Positions 27,367-34,825 of a stretch of DNA of 64,000 nucleotides are shown here, piece after piece. Where the stretch lies: positions 5,456,001 to 5,520,000 of the forward strand of contig NZ_CP170554.1 of NCBI RefSeq assembly GCF_042701255.1, written 5' to 3'. Below the pieces are notes generated by a model. That model worked only from the letters and a program-made list of their open reading frames with translations, had not been told where the DNA came from and did no database searches. Position 1 is the stretch's first letter. Each line of letters opens with the position of its first letter. The position numbers and the translations under genes are program-made. The stretch is from Tahibacter sp042701255. Lineage in GTDB: Bacteria; Pseudomonadota; Gammaproteobacteria; Xanthomonadales; Rhodanobacteraceae.

Positions 27367-27525
27367 GCGTTGCCGCGACTGCGCGAATGCGCTGCTGCGA
27401 CGCGCCGGCGATTGCAGCTGCGGAACGGCGCCGCGGATACTCGCCGCGTCGCAGCGCACGGCTTTTCGGATGTACACAGACACGTTCGCCCCTATCGAGA
27501 ACGACCGCTTTCGCAACACCGGGCG
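27367..27525 (+). repeat. Duplicated promoter-plus-start segment (copy B)
   Basis: The second copy of the segment at 20706-20865. The promoter-like TTGCAG (27412-27417) and GATACT (27436-27441) keep the 18-base spacing, and the ATG at 27470 aligns with the sulfotransferase start. The first codons are also alike (TFAPIENDRFRN here, AFAHIENGRYRE there); after about 55 coding bases similarity ends. Confidence 0.85.
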
Positions 27526-27697
27526 GGTAGGTCAAACGCCGCGCGCCGCCGACGCGGCCGCCGGGTTCGCTTCTCACGACGAGGGTTCTTTCGCCGATCG
27601 TCCGGCATGCGTCCCGGGTCGCCGACAGAGCGATGCAGAATCGCTCGTGCACTCACTGCCCGATCCGCATTTCGTGCGCCGGAGCTACGCCCGGTGA
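27470..27697 (+). CDS. Small ORF with a sulfotransferase-like N-terminus, coupled to the oxygenase
   Basis: A possible 75-residue protein. Its start and first 16 or so residues (MYTDTFAPIENDRFRN) derive from the duplicated segment that also starts the TPR-sulfotransferase; the remainder is unlike any family I know. Its stop overlaps the GTG start of the oxygenase in GTGA. It may be a short leader that couples translation to the oxygenase, or simply the remnant of a decayed TPR gene. Codon use in the second half (many Arg, Ala, Ser) gives no strong support for a folded protein. Confidence 0.4.
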   Translation: MYTDTFAPIENDRFRNTGRVGQTPRAADAAAGFASHDEGSFADRPACVPGRRQSDAESLVHSLPDPHFVRRSYAR

Positions 27698-28266
27698 GTG
27701 CCGGACGCGGTCATCTGCAGCACTACCTGCGCTGCTACGACGACGATCTGGATCCGGCGCTCTGCACGCAGCTGATCGACTCGTTCAACGGCCTGACGCG
27801 CTTCCAGCGCGACAACGGCCGCGGCGTGCGCGCCGGCCTGGAAGACAGCGCCTGGACCGAGCTCGACATCGCGCCGCTGTCCGACGAGGCCTTCCGCGGC
27901 TTCCTGCTGTCGCAGATGGACGCGAGTCTCGCGCGCTACAACCGCGAGGTCGGTCTGACGATCGCCGTGCCGCCGGCGCGGCGCATCGCCGAGCTCGTGA
28001 TCAAACGCTACCGGCCCGGCGGCGAGGAACGCTTCCAGCTGCATTTCGATTCGATCGACGCCGTCGCGAACCGCTACCTCGTGTTCCTCTGGTATCTCAA
28101 CGACGTGGCCGAGGGCGGCGAGACCTGCTTTCCCGACCTGGGCCTGAGCATCCGGCCGCGCGCCGGGCGCCTGCTGATGTTTCCGCCGTACTGGATGTAC
28201 CAGCACGAGGCGCCGCCGCCGCGATCGGGCGACAAGTACATTCTGTCGACTTATCTACTGTTCTGA
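27694..28266 (+). CDS. Fe(II)/2-oxoglutarate-dependent oxygenase, prolyl 4-hydroxylase-like
   Basis: A 190-residue double-stranded beta-helix oxygenase. The iron ligands are visible as His117 and Asp119 (QLHFDS) and His171 (YQHEA), with Lys181 (SGDKYIL) in the place that binds the 2-oxoglutarate carboxylate. The core VANRYLVFLWYLNDVAEGGETCFPDLGLSI followed by PRAGRLLMFPPYW is typical of the P4H/PhyH-like group. The target is unknown. The GTG at 27694 is chosen because the conserved fold starts shortly after it, GGAG lies nine bases upstream, and it overlaps the small ORF's stop. Transcription probably comes from the duplicated sulfotransferase-type promoter. Confidence 0.82.
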   Translation: MSAGRGHLQHYLRCYDDDLDPALCTQLIDSFNGLTRFQRDNGRGVRAGLEDSAWTELDIAPLSDEAFRGFLLSQMDASLARYNREVGLTIAVPPARRIAELVIKRYRPGGEERFQLHFDSIDAVANRYLVFLWYLNDVAEGGETCFPDLGLSIRPRAGRLLMFPPYWMYQHEAPPPRSGDKYILSTYLLF

Positions 28267-28268
28267 GC

Positions 28269-28296
28269 CGCGGCCGGCATTGCGCCGGCCGCGTTT
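28269..28296 (+). terminator. Terminator after the oxygenase gene
   Basis: CGCGGCCGGC (28269-28278) pairs perfectly with GCCGGCCGCG (28284-28293) over ATTGC and is followed by TTT. It lies between the convergent oxygenase and DUF4097 genes and could act in both directions. Confidence 0.6.
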
Positions 28297-28301
28297 GCCG
28301 C

Positions 28302-29198
28302 TCATTCCTTGCGGATCGTCACGTCGCCGCTGAAGCTGTCGACCGAGATCTCGCCGTCGCCGCTGCCGGCGCTCGCGTCGAGGCTGGTGCCGGGACCGCG
28401 GTCGGGCTTGCGCACCGTGCCGAAGTCCGAGCGCAGCGTGCCGCTGAAACTTTCCGCAGTGATCTTGGCCGAAACCGCCGCCGGCAGGTTCAGGCGCACG
28501 TCGCCGCTCATGGTCTCGATCTCGACGCGGCCGCCCGAGGCCAGTGCGCCGGTGATTTCCATGTCGCCCGAGACGCTGCTCGCGTCGAACTGCTTGAACG
28601 GGCTCGCGGCGTTGATGCGCATGCTGCCGGAAACGGTTTCCGCCCGCGTGCGGCCGCCGACGCCGCGGACGATCATGTCGCCGCTGACGGTTTCTATCGA
28701 GGCGTCGTCGCTGCGCCCCTGGAAGTCGATGTCGCCGCTGACGCTTTCGAGCCGCAGCCGCGGCGACTGCACCGAGGCCAGACGTATGCGGCCGGATACG
28801 GAATCGACCTGCACGTTGCCGCCGGAAGTGTCGTTGACCGCGACCTCGGCGCTGACCACGCCGATCTCCAGCGCCGCGGCGCGCGGCACCTTGAGGTCGA
28901 GTATGGTTTCCTGCATCGACGTGTCCGAGCCCCAGCCCCTGGACTTGTCCGGCCCTTCGACGCGGATGCTCAGCGAGCCGCGGCCGCCGTCGATGGCCAG
29001 ACGCTTGGCGCCGTCGCCGAGGGTGCCGCTGATCGCGACTTCGTTCTTGTCCCAGGCGCTGACGTTGACGGCGCCTTTGACGTTGCTGACGTCGATGCGC
29101 GCGGTCGCGTCGACCTCGCGGGTTTCGTTGATCGGCGTGCCGGCCAGTGCAAGGCCCGGGGCAAGCAGCACGCTGAGGACTAGCGGTTTCATGTTCAT
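28302..29198 (-). CDS. Secreted DUF4097 beta-strand repeat protein
   Basis: A 298-residue protein with a signal peptide (MKPLVLSVLLAPGLALAG) and a right-handed beta-helix-like DUF4097 domain. The repeating SG-D/SGD phrase is clear: VSGRIRLASV, VSGDIDFQG, VSGDMIVRGV, VSGSMRINA, VSGDMEITG, MSGDVRLNL, FSGTLRSDF, FSGDVTIRKE, at roughly 20- to 25-residue intervals. DUF4097 proteins are often encoded behind ECF sigma/anti-sigma pairs and may be envelope sensors or adhesins; no activity is known. The ATG at 29198 follows GGAGACCAC, 17 bases after the anti-sigma gene, so it is the third gene of a sigma operon. Confidence 0.85.
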   Translation of the reverse strand: MNMKPLVLSVLLAPGLALAGTPINETREVDATARIDVSNVKGAVNVSAWDKNEVAISGTLGDGAKRLAIDGGRGSLSIRVEGPDKSRGWGSDTSMQETILDLKVPRAAALEIGVVSAEVAVNDTSGGNVQVDSVSGRIRLASVQSPRLRLESVSGDIDFQGRSDDASIETVSGDMIVRGVGGRTRAETVSGSMRINAASPFKQFDASSVSGDMEITGALASGGRVEIETMSGDVRLNLPAAVSAKITAESFSGTLRSDFGTVRKPDRGPGTSLDASAGSGDGEISVDSFSGDVTIRKE

Positions 29199-29215
29199 GT
29201 GGTCTCCGGGACGGA

Positions 29216-29689
29216 TCAGCTCGACGCTTGCCCCATGCGCGCAAGTTTCAGCCGTCGTTCGTTGGTACGGTTGAGCAACCCGACCAGAAACACCGCATCG
29301 GGCTGTTGTTGCAGCATCTGACGAATCTCGTCCGCGGCCGCGTCGAGTTCGACGGAGGCAGCGGCCAGGCGCGGATCCTGCGTGCGCACCTGCTTGAACT
29401 GGCGATCGACCGCGGCGATTGCCTCGGCCGGATCGGTCTTGGGATGTGCGGCGGCCTGCGGCGGCGAGGCCGGCTGCTGCAGCTGCACGGTGCCTATGAG
29501 CAGCGCGGCCAGCGCGACGCTCGCAGCCATGGCCCAGGCGACGACGCGGCGGCGGCGCGGCGCAGCGGCGACCGGCGGCGCTTCGGCCTGGATGCGCGAG
29601 GCGATGTCCAGCCACAGATCGCGCTGCGGCTGCGCCGGGCCCGACAGGTCGCGCAGACCGCGACGCCATTCGAAATCATGCTCGCTCAT
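29216..29689 (-). CDS. Probable membrane anti-sigma factor
   Basis: A 157-residue protein with a soluble N-terminal region (SEHDFEWRRGLRDLSGPAQPQRDLWLDIASRIQ), one membrane helix (VVAWAMAASVALAALLIGTVQL, about 49-70) and a periplasmic helical tail (VELDAAADEIRQMLQQQPDAVFLVGLLNRTNERRLKLARM). It has no zinc-binding HxxxCxxC motif. The assignment as anti-sigma factor rests on this layout and on its start overlapping the stop of the ECF sigma gene by ATGA. It would hold the sigma factor at the membrane until a signal is received. DUF4097 protein downstream may supply the signal. Confidence 0.7.
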   Translation of the reverse strand: MSEHDFEWRRGLRDLSGPAQPQRDLWLDIASRIQAEAPPVAAAPRRRRVVAWAMAASVALAALLIGTVQLQQPASPPQAAAHPKTDPAEAIAAVDRQFKQVRTQDPRLAAASVELDAAADEIRQMLQQQPDAVFLVGLLNRTNERRLKLARMGQASS

Positions 29690-30270
29690 GCGGCGGCTCC
29701 GAGCAGTTTGCGCACCAGGCCGCGGGCCCGGTGCAATTGCGCCTTGGACGAGCCTATGGCCATGCCGAGCTCGTTGGCGATTTCCTCATGCTTCCAACCT
29801 TCCACGTCGTGCAGCACCAGCACGGCCCGCGCACGCGGCGGCAGCTTGGCTACGGCCTGTTCCAGGTCGGAGCGCTCGCCGGCGCAGAACGGCACGTCGC
29901 CGCCGGCGGCCAGCTCCAGCACTTCGTCCTCGACGTTCTGCTCGCCGTTGCCGCCGCGCAGATCCATCAGCGCGACGTTGACGCCGAGCCGGTACAGCCA
30001 GGTCGAGAATGCACTTTCGAAGCGGAAACCGCCGAGTTTCTGCCAGGCGCGCACGAAGGCATCCTGGGTCAGCTCCTCGGCGCGCGCATGGTTCATGCCG
30101 ACGATGCGCAGGATAGCGCCGTGCACACGGCCGACGTGCTTGCGGTAGAGCAGCTCGAAAGCGCGGATGTCGCCGCTCATCGAACGTCGGACCAGGGCGC
30201 CGTCGTCGGCTGCAGCGGGTGCCGACTCAGGCATGGCGTGACTCATGGGGACGCAGGCGGCGGTATTCAT
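29686..30270 (-). CDS. ECF sigma factor, RpoE-like
   Basis: A 194-residue sigma factor. Region 2 is seen as GDIRAFELLYRKHVGRVHGAILRIVGMNHARAEELTQDAFVRAWQKLGGFRFESAFSTWLYRLGVNVALMDLR, and region 4 as AVAKLPPRARAVLVLHDVEGWKHEEIANELGMAIGSSKAQLHRARGLVRKLL. About 25 residues precede region 2 and contain further possible starts (30246); the ATG at 30270 is the first. No strong Shine-Dalgarno is visible at any of these. It forms an operon with the anti-sigma factor and DUF4097 protein, and lies 35 bases behind the deacetylase gene on the same strand. Confidence 0.9.
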   Translation of the reverse strand: MNTAACVPMSHAMPESAPAAADDGALVRRSMSGDIRAFELLYRKHVGRVHGAILRIVGMNHARAEELTQDAFVRAWQKLGGFRFESAFSTWLYRLGVNVALMDLRGGNGEQNVEDEVLELAAGGDVPFCAGERSDLEQAVAKLPPRARAVLVLHDVEGWKHEEIANELGMAIGSSKAQLHRARGLVRKLLGAAA

Positions 30271-30305
30271 GGTACCGGCTTGGATGCCGGAAACCCGCGT
30301 GGGGT

Positions 30306-31229
30306 TTAAACCGGGGCCGCGACGGCCTCCTGCTGGCGCGCGGCAGCGGCGAGGACGGTCGTGCAGTGAATGTCCACGATGTCGGCGACGTCCGCCGCAT
30401 AGCCGCCCGCCATGCTGATCGCGAGCGGCAGATCATGCCGTACGCAGGCGTCCAGTACGAGCGCATCGCGCGCGGCCAGTCCTGCCTTGCTCAAGGCCAG
30501 CCGGCCCAGGCGGTCGTCGCGATAGGGATCGGCGCCGGCCAGATAGATCGCCGCGTCGGCCTGCGCCGCCGCCAGCGCACGCGGCAGATGCTGCGCCAGC
30601 GCCGCGAGGTAGTCCGCATCGTCGCAGCCGTCGGGCAGCTCCACGTCGAGGTCGCCGGCTTCCTTGACCGCCGGGTAGTTGCGCGCGCCGTGCATCGAGA
30701 ACGTGTAGATGCTCGGGTCGCCGCGCGCGATCGCCGCCGTGCCGTTGCCCTGATGCACGTCCAGGTCGATGACGAGCACGCGCCGCGCGAGGCCCAGCGC
30801 CTGCACGTGGCGCGCCGCGACGATGGAATCGTTGAACACGCAATAGCCGGCGCCGTGGTCGGCGAACGCGTGATGCGTCCCGCCGGCCAGGTTCACCGCG
30901 ATACGCTCGCCGCGCAGCGCGGTTTCGAGCGCGGCCATGGTCGCGCCGCTGGAACGGCGCGAGCGCTCGATCATCTCGGGCGACCACGGAAAGCCGATCT
31001 TGCGCAGCTCGGCTTCGCTGAGTTCGCCGCGGCTCGCGCGGACCACGTAATCCGGCGTATGCGCGCGGCACAGCGCCGCGTCGTCGGCCGGCACCGGTTC
31101 GACCAGTTCGATCGCGCTGTCTGCGGCAGCCGCGGCGACGCGCTCGTACAGCAGCGCGTACTTGGCCATCGGAAACCGGTGCTGCGGCGGCAGCGGCAGC
31201 ACGAAACGGTGGCAATAGAACGCCTTCAT
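30306..31229 (-). CDS. Histone deacetylase-family (zinc-dependent) deacylase
   Basis: A 307-residue enzyme of the HDAC/acetoin-utilisation superfamily, which removes acetyl or related groups from lysines, polyamines or small amides. The catalytic His pair is in GGTHHA (His119-His120); zinc ligands Asp157 and His159 are in IDLDVHQGNGT, and Asp234 is in YLAGADPYRDDRLG. The sequence MKAFYCHRFVLPLPPQHRFPMAKYALL at the start is typical of a bacterial subgroup near human HDAC11. All catalytic residues are present. It follows the PEP carboxykinase gene by 46 bases on the same strand, but a functional link to gluconeogenesis is only a guess. Confidence 0.9.
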   Translation of the reverse strand: MKAFYCHRFVLPLPPQHRFPMAKYALLYERVAAAAADSAIELVEPVPADDAALCRAHTPDYVVRASRGELSEAELRKIGFPWSPEMIERSRRSSGATMAALETALRGERIAVNLAGGTHHAFADHGAGYCVFNDSIVAARHVQALGLARRVLVIDLDVHQGNGTAAIARGDPSIYTFSMHGARNYPAVKEAGDLDVELPDGCDDADYLAALAQHLPRALAAAQADAAIYLAGADPYRDDRLGRLALSKAGLAARDALVLDACVRHDLPLAISMAGGYAADVADIVDIHCTTVLAAAARQQEAVAAPV

Positions 31230-31275
31230 GCGGCCGCGGCCGGCTGCAACGGAACCGGCCCGGCCCTGTCGCGGA

Positions 31276-33048
31276 TCAGCCGACCGCCGCGCGCGGCGCC
31301 ACTTCGGCCGCGGCCAGCTCGTCGCGCACGCGGGCGTGTTCCTGCTTCAGCGCCGCCGGCGTGCGCGCGCCGAAGGAATCGAGGTATTCGGCGATGCCGG
31401 CATATTCGCGCGCCCAGCCTTCGCGATCGACGCCGAGCAGCAGGTCGATCTCGGCGTCGCCGAGTGCGAGGCCGGCCAGATTCAGGTCCTCGCGCCGCGG
31501 CAGGTTGCCGATCGGCGTTTCGACCGCACCGACGGCATCCTTGCAGCGGCCGACGATCCATTCGAGCACGCGCATGTTGTCGCCGAAGCCCGGCCAGACG
31601 AACTTGCCGTCGGACTTGCGGAACCAGTTGACGTGGAAAATCCTGGGCAGGTTCGCGTTGGGCCGGTCGAAGCTGAGCCAGTGCGCGAAGTAGTCGGCGA
31701 AGTTGTAGCCGCAGAACGGCTTCATCGCCATCGAGTCGCGGCGCAGCACGCCGACCGCACCGGTCGCCGCCGCCGTCGTTTCCGAACCCATCGCGGCGCC
31801 GACGAGCACGCCGTGCTTCCAGTCGCGCGCCTCGAACACCAGCGGCACCAGGGATTCGCGGCGGCCGCCGAAGATGATGGCCGAGATCGGCACGCCCTGC
31901 GGATCCTCGGCGCGCGGCGACCAGCTCGCGCACTGCCGCGCGCTGACCGTGAAGCGCGAGTTCGGATGCGCGGCCGGGCCGTTGGCCGGATCGTAGTCGC
32001 GGCCCTGCCAGTCCTTGACCGGCTTGCCGTCGGGCAGACCTTCCCACCAGGGCTGCTGGTCGGCGGTCTCGGCCACGTTGGTGAAGATCGCGTCGTGGTC
32101 GAGCATGGCCAGCGCGTTCGGATTCGTGTTGCGGCTGGTGCCCGGCGCGACGCCGAAGAAACCGGCTTCCGGATTGATGGCCCAGAGGCGGCCGTCGGGA
32201 CCCGGCTGCATCCAGCAGATGTCGTCGCCGATGGTCCAGACCTTCCAGCCCGGATACGCGGCCGGCGGGATCAGCATGGCGAGATTGGTCTTGCCGCAGG
32301 CCGACGGGAACGCCGCCGCGACGTAGTGGATCTCGCCCTGCGGGCTCTCCAGCCCGAGTATCAGCATGTGCTCGGCGAGCCAGCCTTCCTGGCGCGCCTG
32401 CCACGAGGCGATGCGCAGCGCATGGCATTTCTTGCCGAGCAGCGCATTGCCGCCGTAGCCCGAGCCGATCGACTTGATCGTCAGCTCTTCGGGGAAATGC
32501 ATGATGAAGCGCTTGGCTGGGTCGAGGTCGCCGGTGGAATGCAGGCCCTTGACGAAGCTGCCTTCGCGCTCGATGCGCGCCAGCGCCGCCTCGCCCATGC
32601 GCGTCATGATGCGCATGTTGGCCACGACGTAGGGGCTGTCGGTGATCTCCACGCCGCAGCGCGCCAGCGGCGAGTCGATCGGCCCCATGCAGTACGGAAT
32701 GACGTAGAGCGTGCGGCCCTTCATGCAGCCGGCGAACAGCGCGTCGATCTTGCGGTGGGCCTCTTCGGGCGCCATCCAGTGATTGTTCGGGCCGGCGTCC
32801 TCGGCGTTGGTCGGGCAGACGAAGGTCAGATGCTCGACGCGGGCGACGTCGCTGGGGTTGGAGCGGTGCAGATAGCAGTTCGGATGGGTGGACGGATTCA
32901 GCTCGGACAGGTCGCCGGTGTCGAGCATGAGTTCGACCAGCGCCTGGTATTCCGCTTCCGAACCGTCGCACCAATGGATGCGGTCCGGCTGAGTCAGACG
33001 GGCGACTTCATCCACCCATCGGTTTAGCGCATCGAGCTTGCTGGCCAT
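31276..33048 (-). CDS. pckG: Phosphoenolpyruvate carboxykinase (GTP)
   Basis: A 590-residue GTP-type PEP carboxykinase that converts oxaloacetate to phosphoenolpyruvate, the first step of gluconeogenesis from C4 acids. Hallmarks are the kinase loop FPSACGKTNLAML with the reactive Cys251, THPNCYLHRSNPSDVARVE, YVIPYCMGP, GSGYGGNALLGKKC, WTIGDDICWM, FFGVAPGTSRNTNPNAL, FGGRRESLVPLV and KPFCGYNFADYFAHWL. Length is normal. The ATG at 33048 is preferred to an earlier in-frame one at 33099 because GATGAGGAC lies directly before it. Fatty-acid genes begin 1 kb away, which fits use of fatty acids as gluconeogenic carbon, though the two groups are divergent. Confidence 0.96.
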   Translation of the reverse strand: MASKLDALNRWVDEVARLTQPDRIHWCDGSEAEYQALVELMLDTGDLSELNPSTHPNCYLHRSNPSDVARVEHLTFVCPTNAEDAGPNNHWMAPEEAHRKIDALFAGCMKGRTLYVIPYCMGPIDSPLARCGVEITDSPYVVANMRIMTRMGEAALARIEREGSFVKGLHSTGDLDPAKRFIMHFPEELTIKSIGSGYGGNALLGKKCHALRIASWQARQEGWLAEHMLILGLESPQGEIHYVAAAFPSACGKTNLAMLIPPAAYPGWKVWTIGDDICWMQPGPDGRLWAINPEAGFFGVAPGTSRNTNPNALAMLDHDAIFTNVAETADQQPWWEGLPDGKPVKDWQGRDYDPANGPAAHPNSRFTVSARQCASWSPRAEDPQGVPISAIIFGGRRESLVPLVFEARDWKHGVLVGAAMGSETTAAATGAVGVLRRDSMAMKPFCGYNFADYFAHWLSFDRPNANLPRIFHVNWFRKSDGKFVWPGFGDNMRVLEWIVGRCKDAVGAVETPIGNLPRREDLNLAGLALGDAEIDLLLGVDREGWAREYAGIAEYLDSFGARTPAALKQEHARVRDELAAAEVAPRAAVG

Positions 33049-33183
33049 GTCCTCATCCTGGGCCCGCCGTGGGCCCTGCCTGAAAGTGAGGCGGGCCACG
33101 TTAGCGGCCGGCCGCCGTCATTGCAACAAATTGACAGGCAGCCGCCAGCAAGATCAACAACTTGCACAACAGCTTCAAAATAC

Positions 33184-33771
33184 TTAAGGAATCAGCGTAG
33201 ACATCGCGTGCTCGACGTACTCGTCGAACTCCGCATGCGAGAGGCGCGGCAGGCCCAGTTGCAGCGACAGCTGCAGGAAACCCGCATAGGCCGCGTAGGT
33301 CAGGCGCGCGCGGAACGAGGCCGCGACCGGGTCGAGGCCGAGCTGGGTATAGGTCGCGGTCAGGAAGTCGATGCGCTTCTGCGACACGCGCGACATGACC
33401 GGCTGCACGATCGGATGATCCAGCGCGCGCAGCAGGGCCGAGTAGACCGCATGCGACGGCAGGTCGCGGCCGGTCAGGCGGAACAGCGCGCGCAGGCGCT
33501 CGCGCGGGTCGGCGATGGTCTCGCCGGCGAGGAAGTCGCCCTCGTCGGCGCCTTCCCAGCGCTCCAGCGCCGCCTTGAGCAGCGCTTCGCGGGTCGGGAA
33601 ATGCCAGTAGAAGCTGCCCTTGGTCACCCCGAGCCGGCGCGCCAGCGGTTCGACCGCGGCGCCGCTCACGCCCTGTTCGGCGATGGCTTCCAGGGCCGCC
33701 AGCTCCCAGTCCGTGGCCGACAGGCGGCTGCGGCTTTCCAGCGGAGTGACGGTGGCTTGTGCTTGTGTCAT
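33184..33771 (-). CDS. TetR family transcriptional regulator, probably of fatty-acid genes
   Basis: A 195-residue TetR-type repressor. The helix-turn-helix is ALEAIAEQGVSGAAVEPLARRLGVTKGSFYWHFPTREALLKAALERW (about 28-74) and the remaining helices form the ligand domain. It is divergent from the hydrolase-fadE genes, and the gap contains the palindrome TCAAACGAATGTTTGA, which fits the consensus known for PsrA-type fatty-acid repressors (CAAAC-N4-GTTTG). That makes an acyl-responsive repressor of beta-oxidation the most likely role, but homology to PsrA itself cannot be proved by eye. It ends 136 bases before the PEP carboxykinase start. Confidence 0.85.
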   Translation of the reverse strand: MTQAQATVTPLESRSRLSATDWELAALEAIAEQGVSGAAVEPLARRLGVTKGSFYWHFPTREALLKAALERWEGADEGDFLAGETIADPRERLRALFRLTGRDLPSHAVYSALLRALDHPIVQPVMSRVSQKRIDFLTATYTQLGLDPVAASFRARLTYAAYAGFLQLSLQLGLPRLSHAEFDEYVEHAMSTLIP

Positions 33772-33884
33772 GGCTCGGATTCCGGCAAGTACCGCGTCGC
33801 GGCGAGGCGAGCGGAACCTACTTGAGCCCGGCGTATGGAAGCCTCTGTTCAGAAAGATTTGATCGAAAACCTAGGTATCTCGGA

Positions 33885-33914
33885 TTGAATACTCTAGTTC
33901 TCTGGGAATACTCA
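33885..33914 (+). promoter_or_regulatory. Candidate promoter for the hydrolase-fadE unit
   Basis: TTGAAT (33885-33890) is followed after 17 or 18 bases by ATACTC/TACTCA. Transcription would begin near 33920, inside or beside the palindromic operator. The region is clearly AT-richer than its surroundings. Assignment is tentative. Confidence 0.4.
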
Positions 33915-33927
33915 AACGAATGTTTGA
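33912..33927. promoter_or_regulatory. PsrA-like palindromic operator
   Basis: TCAAACGAATGTTTGA has perfect TCAAAC/GTTTGA arms around GAAT, matching the CAAAC-N(2-4)-GTTTG pattern published for PsrA repressors. It covers the first possible ATG of the hydrolase (33920), which hints that translation really starts at 33950. Confidence 0.6.
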
Positions 33928-34807
33928 AGCCCGCCAATCCCCCTCCAAGATGTTGAATCACAAGGCCGCCGTAAGCCTCGTTGCGGCCGACGGCCTGTCC
34001 CTTTCGTGCGATCTGCACGGAATGGCCGGCAATCCTTCCCTCGTCTTCACCCACGGCTTCGGCCAGACCCGCCTGGCCTGGCAATCCAGCGCCGCCCAGC
34101 TCGCCGAACAGGGTTTTCTCTGCCTCTGCGCCGACGCCCGCGGCCACGGTGCCAGTGACTGGCACCCGCAGGGCGAGTACTCCATCGACCAGTTCATCGC
34201 CGACCTGGAGCTCATGGCCGATTTCGCCGGCTCCTCGGCCGTGCTGGTCGGCGCCTCGTTCGGCGGCCTGGTCGGCCTGCTGGCCCAGGCGCGCCGGCCC
34301 GAGCTGTTCCGCGCACTGGTCCTCGTCGACATCACGCCGCGCTGGGAGACCGCCGGCGTCGAACGCATCCTCGCCTTCATGCGCGGCCACCCGGACGGCT
34401 TCGCGTCGCTCGACGAAGCCGCCGCGAGCATCGCCGCCTACCTGCCGCACCGGCGCGAGACGCGCTCGCCGCAGCGCCTGCAGGCCTTGCTGGTGCAGCG
34501 CGACGACGGCCGCTACCGCTGGCACTGGGATCCGGCCCTGCTCGAACGCATCGCCGAGAACGGCGAGCGCCATCAGACCGCACTGATCGAAGCCGCACGG
34601 CAGATCCGCGTTCCCGTGCTGCTGCTCTCGGGCAGCGACAGCGACGTGGTCTCGCAGGCCACGATCAACGAATTCCTCGACCTGGTGCCGCAGGCGCGCC
34701 ACGTCGTCGTGCCGCGCGCCACCCACATGGTCGCCGGCGACCGCAATGACTTGTTCACCGACGCTGTGCTTTCCTTTGTCCGCACCCTGCCGCAGGGGCG
34801 GAACTGA
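33920..34807 (+). CDS. Alpha/beta hydrolase
   Basis: A protein of 295 residues from the ATG at 33920, or 285 from the ATG at 33950. The core shows an alpha/beta-hydrolase fold: FTHGFGQTRLAW (oxyanion loop), ADARGHGASDW, the nucleophile elbow GASFGG (Ser103 in the shorter numbering), the acid loop LLLSGSDSDVV and the catalytic His in PRATHMVAGDR. The substrate is unknown; an esterase or thioesterase acting with the fadE gene 18 bases downstream is plausible. The palindromic operator overlaps 33920, and neither start has a strong Shine-Dalgarno, so the start is uncertain; the shorter form is favoured if the operator lies at the promoter. Confidence 0.88.
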   Translation: MFEARQSPSKMLNHKAAVSLVAADGLSLSCDLHGMAGNPSLVFTHGFGQTRLAWQSSAAQLAEQGFLCLCADARGHGASDWHPQGEYSIDQFIADLELMADFAGSSAVLVGASFGGLVGLLAQARRPELFRALVLVDITPRWETAGVERILAFMRGHPDGFASLDEAAASIAAYLPHRRETRSPQRLQALLVQRDDGRYRWHWDPALLERIAENGERHQTALIEAARQIRVPVLLLSGSDSDVVSQATINEFLDLVPQARHVVVPRATHMVAGDRNDLFTDAVLSFVRTLPQGRN

Positions 34808-34825
34808 TCGACTGAGGAGTCCGCC

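Noticed and set aside
30306..33048. A functional PEP carboxykinase-deacylase operon
   Set aside because: Both genes are on the same strand with a 46-base gap, but nothing in the sequence shows shared control, so only the spacing is reported.
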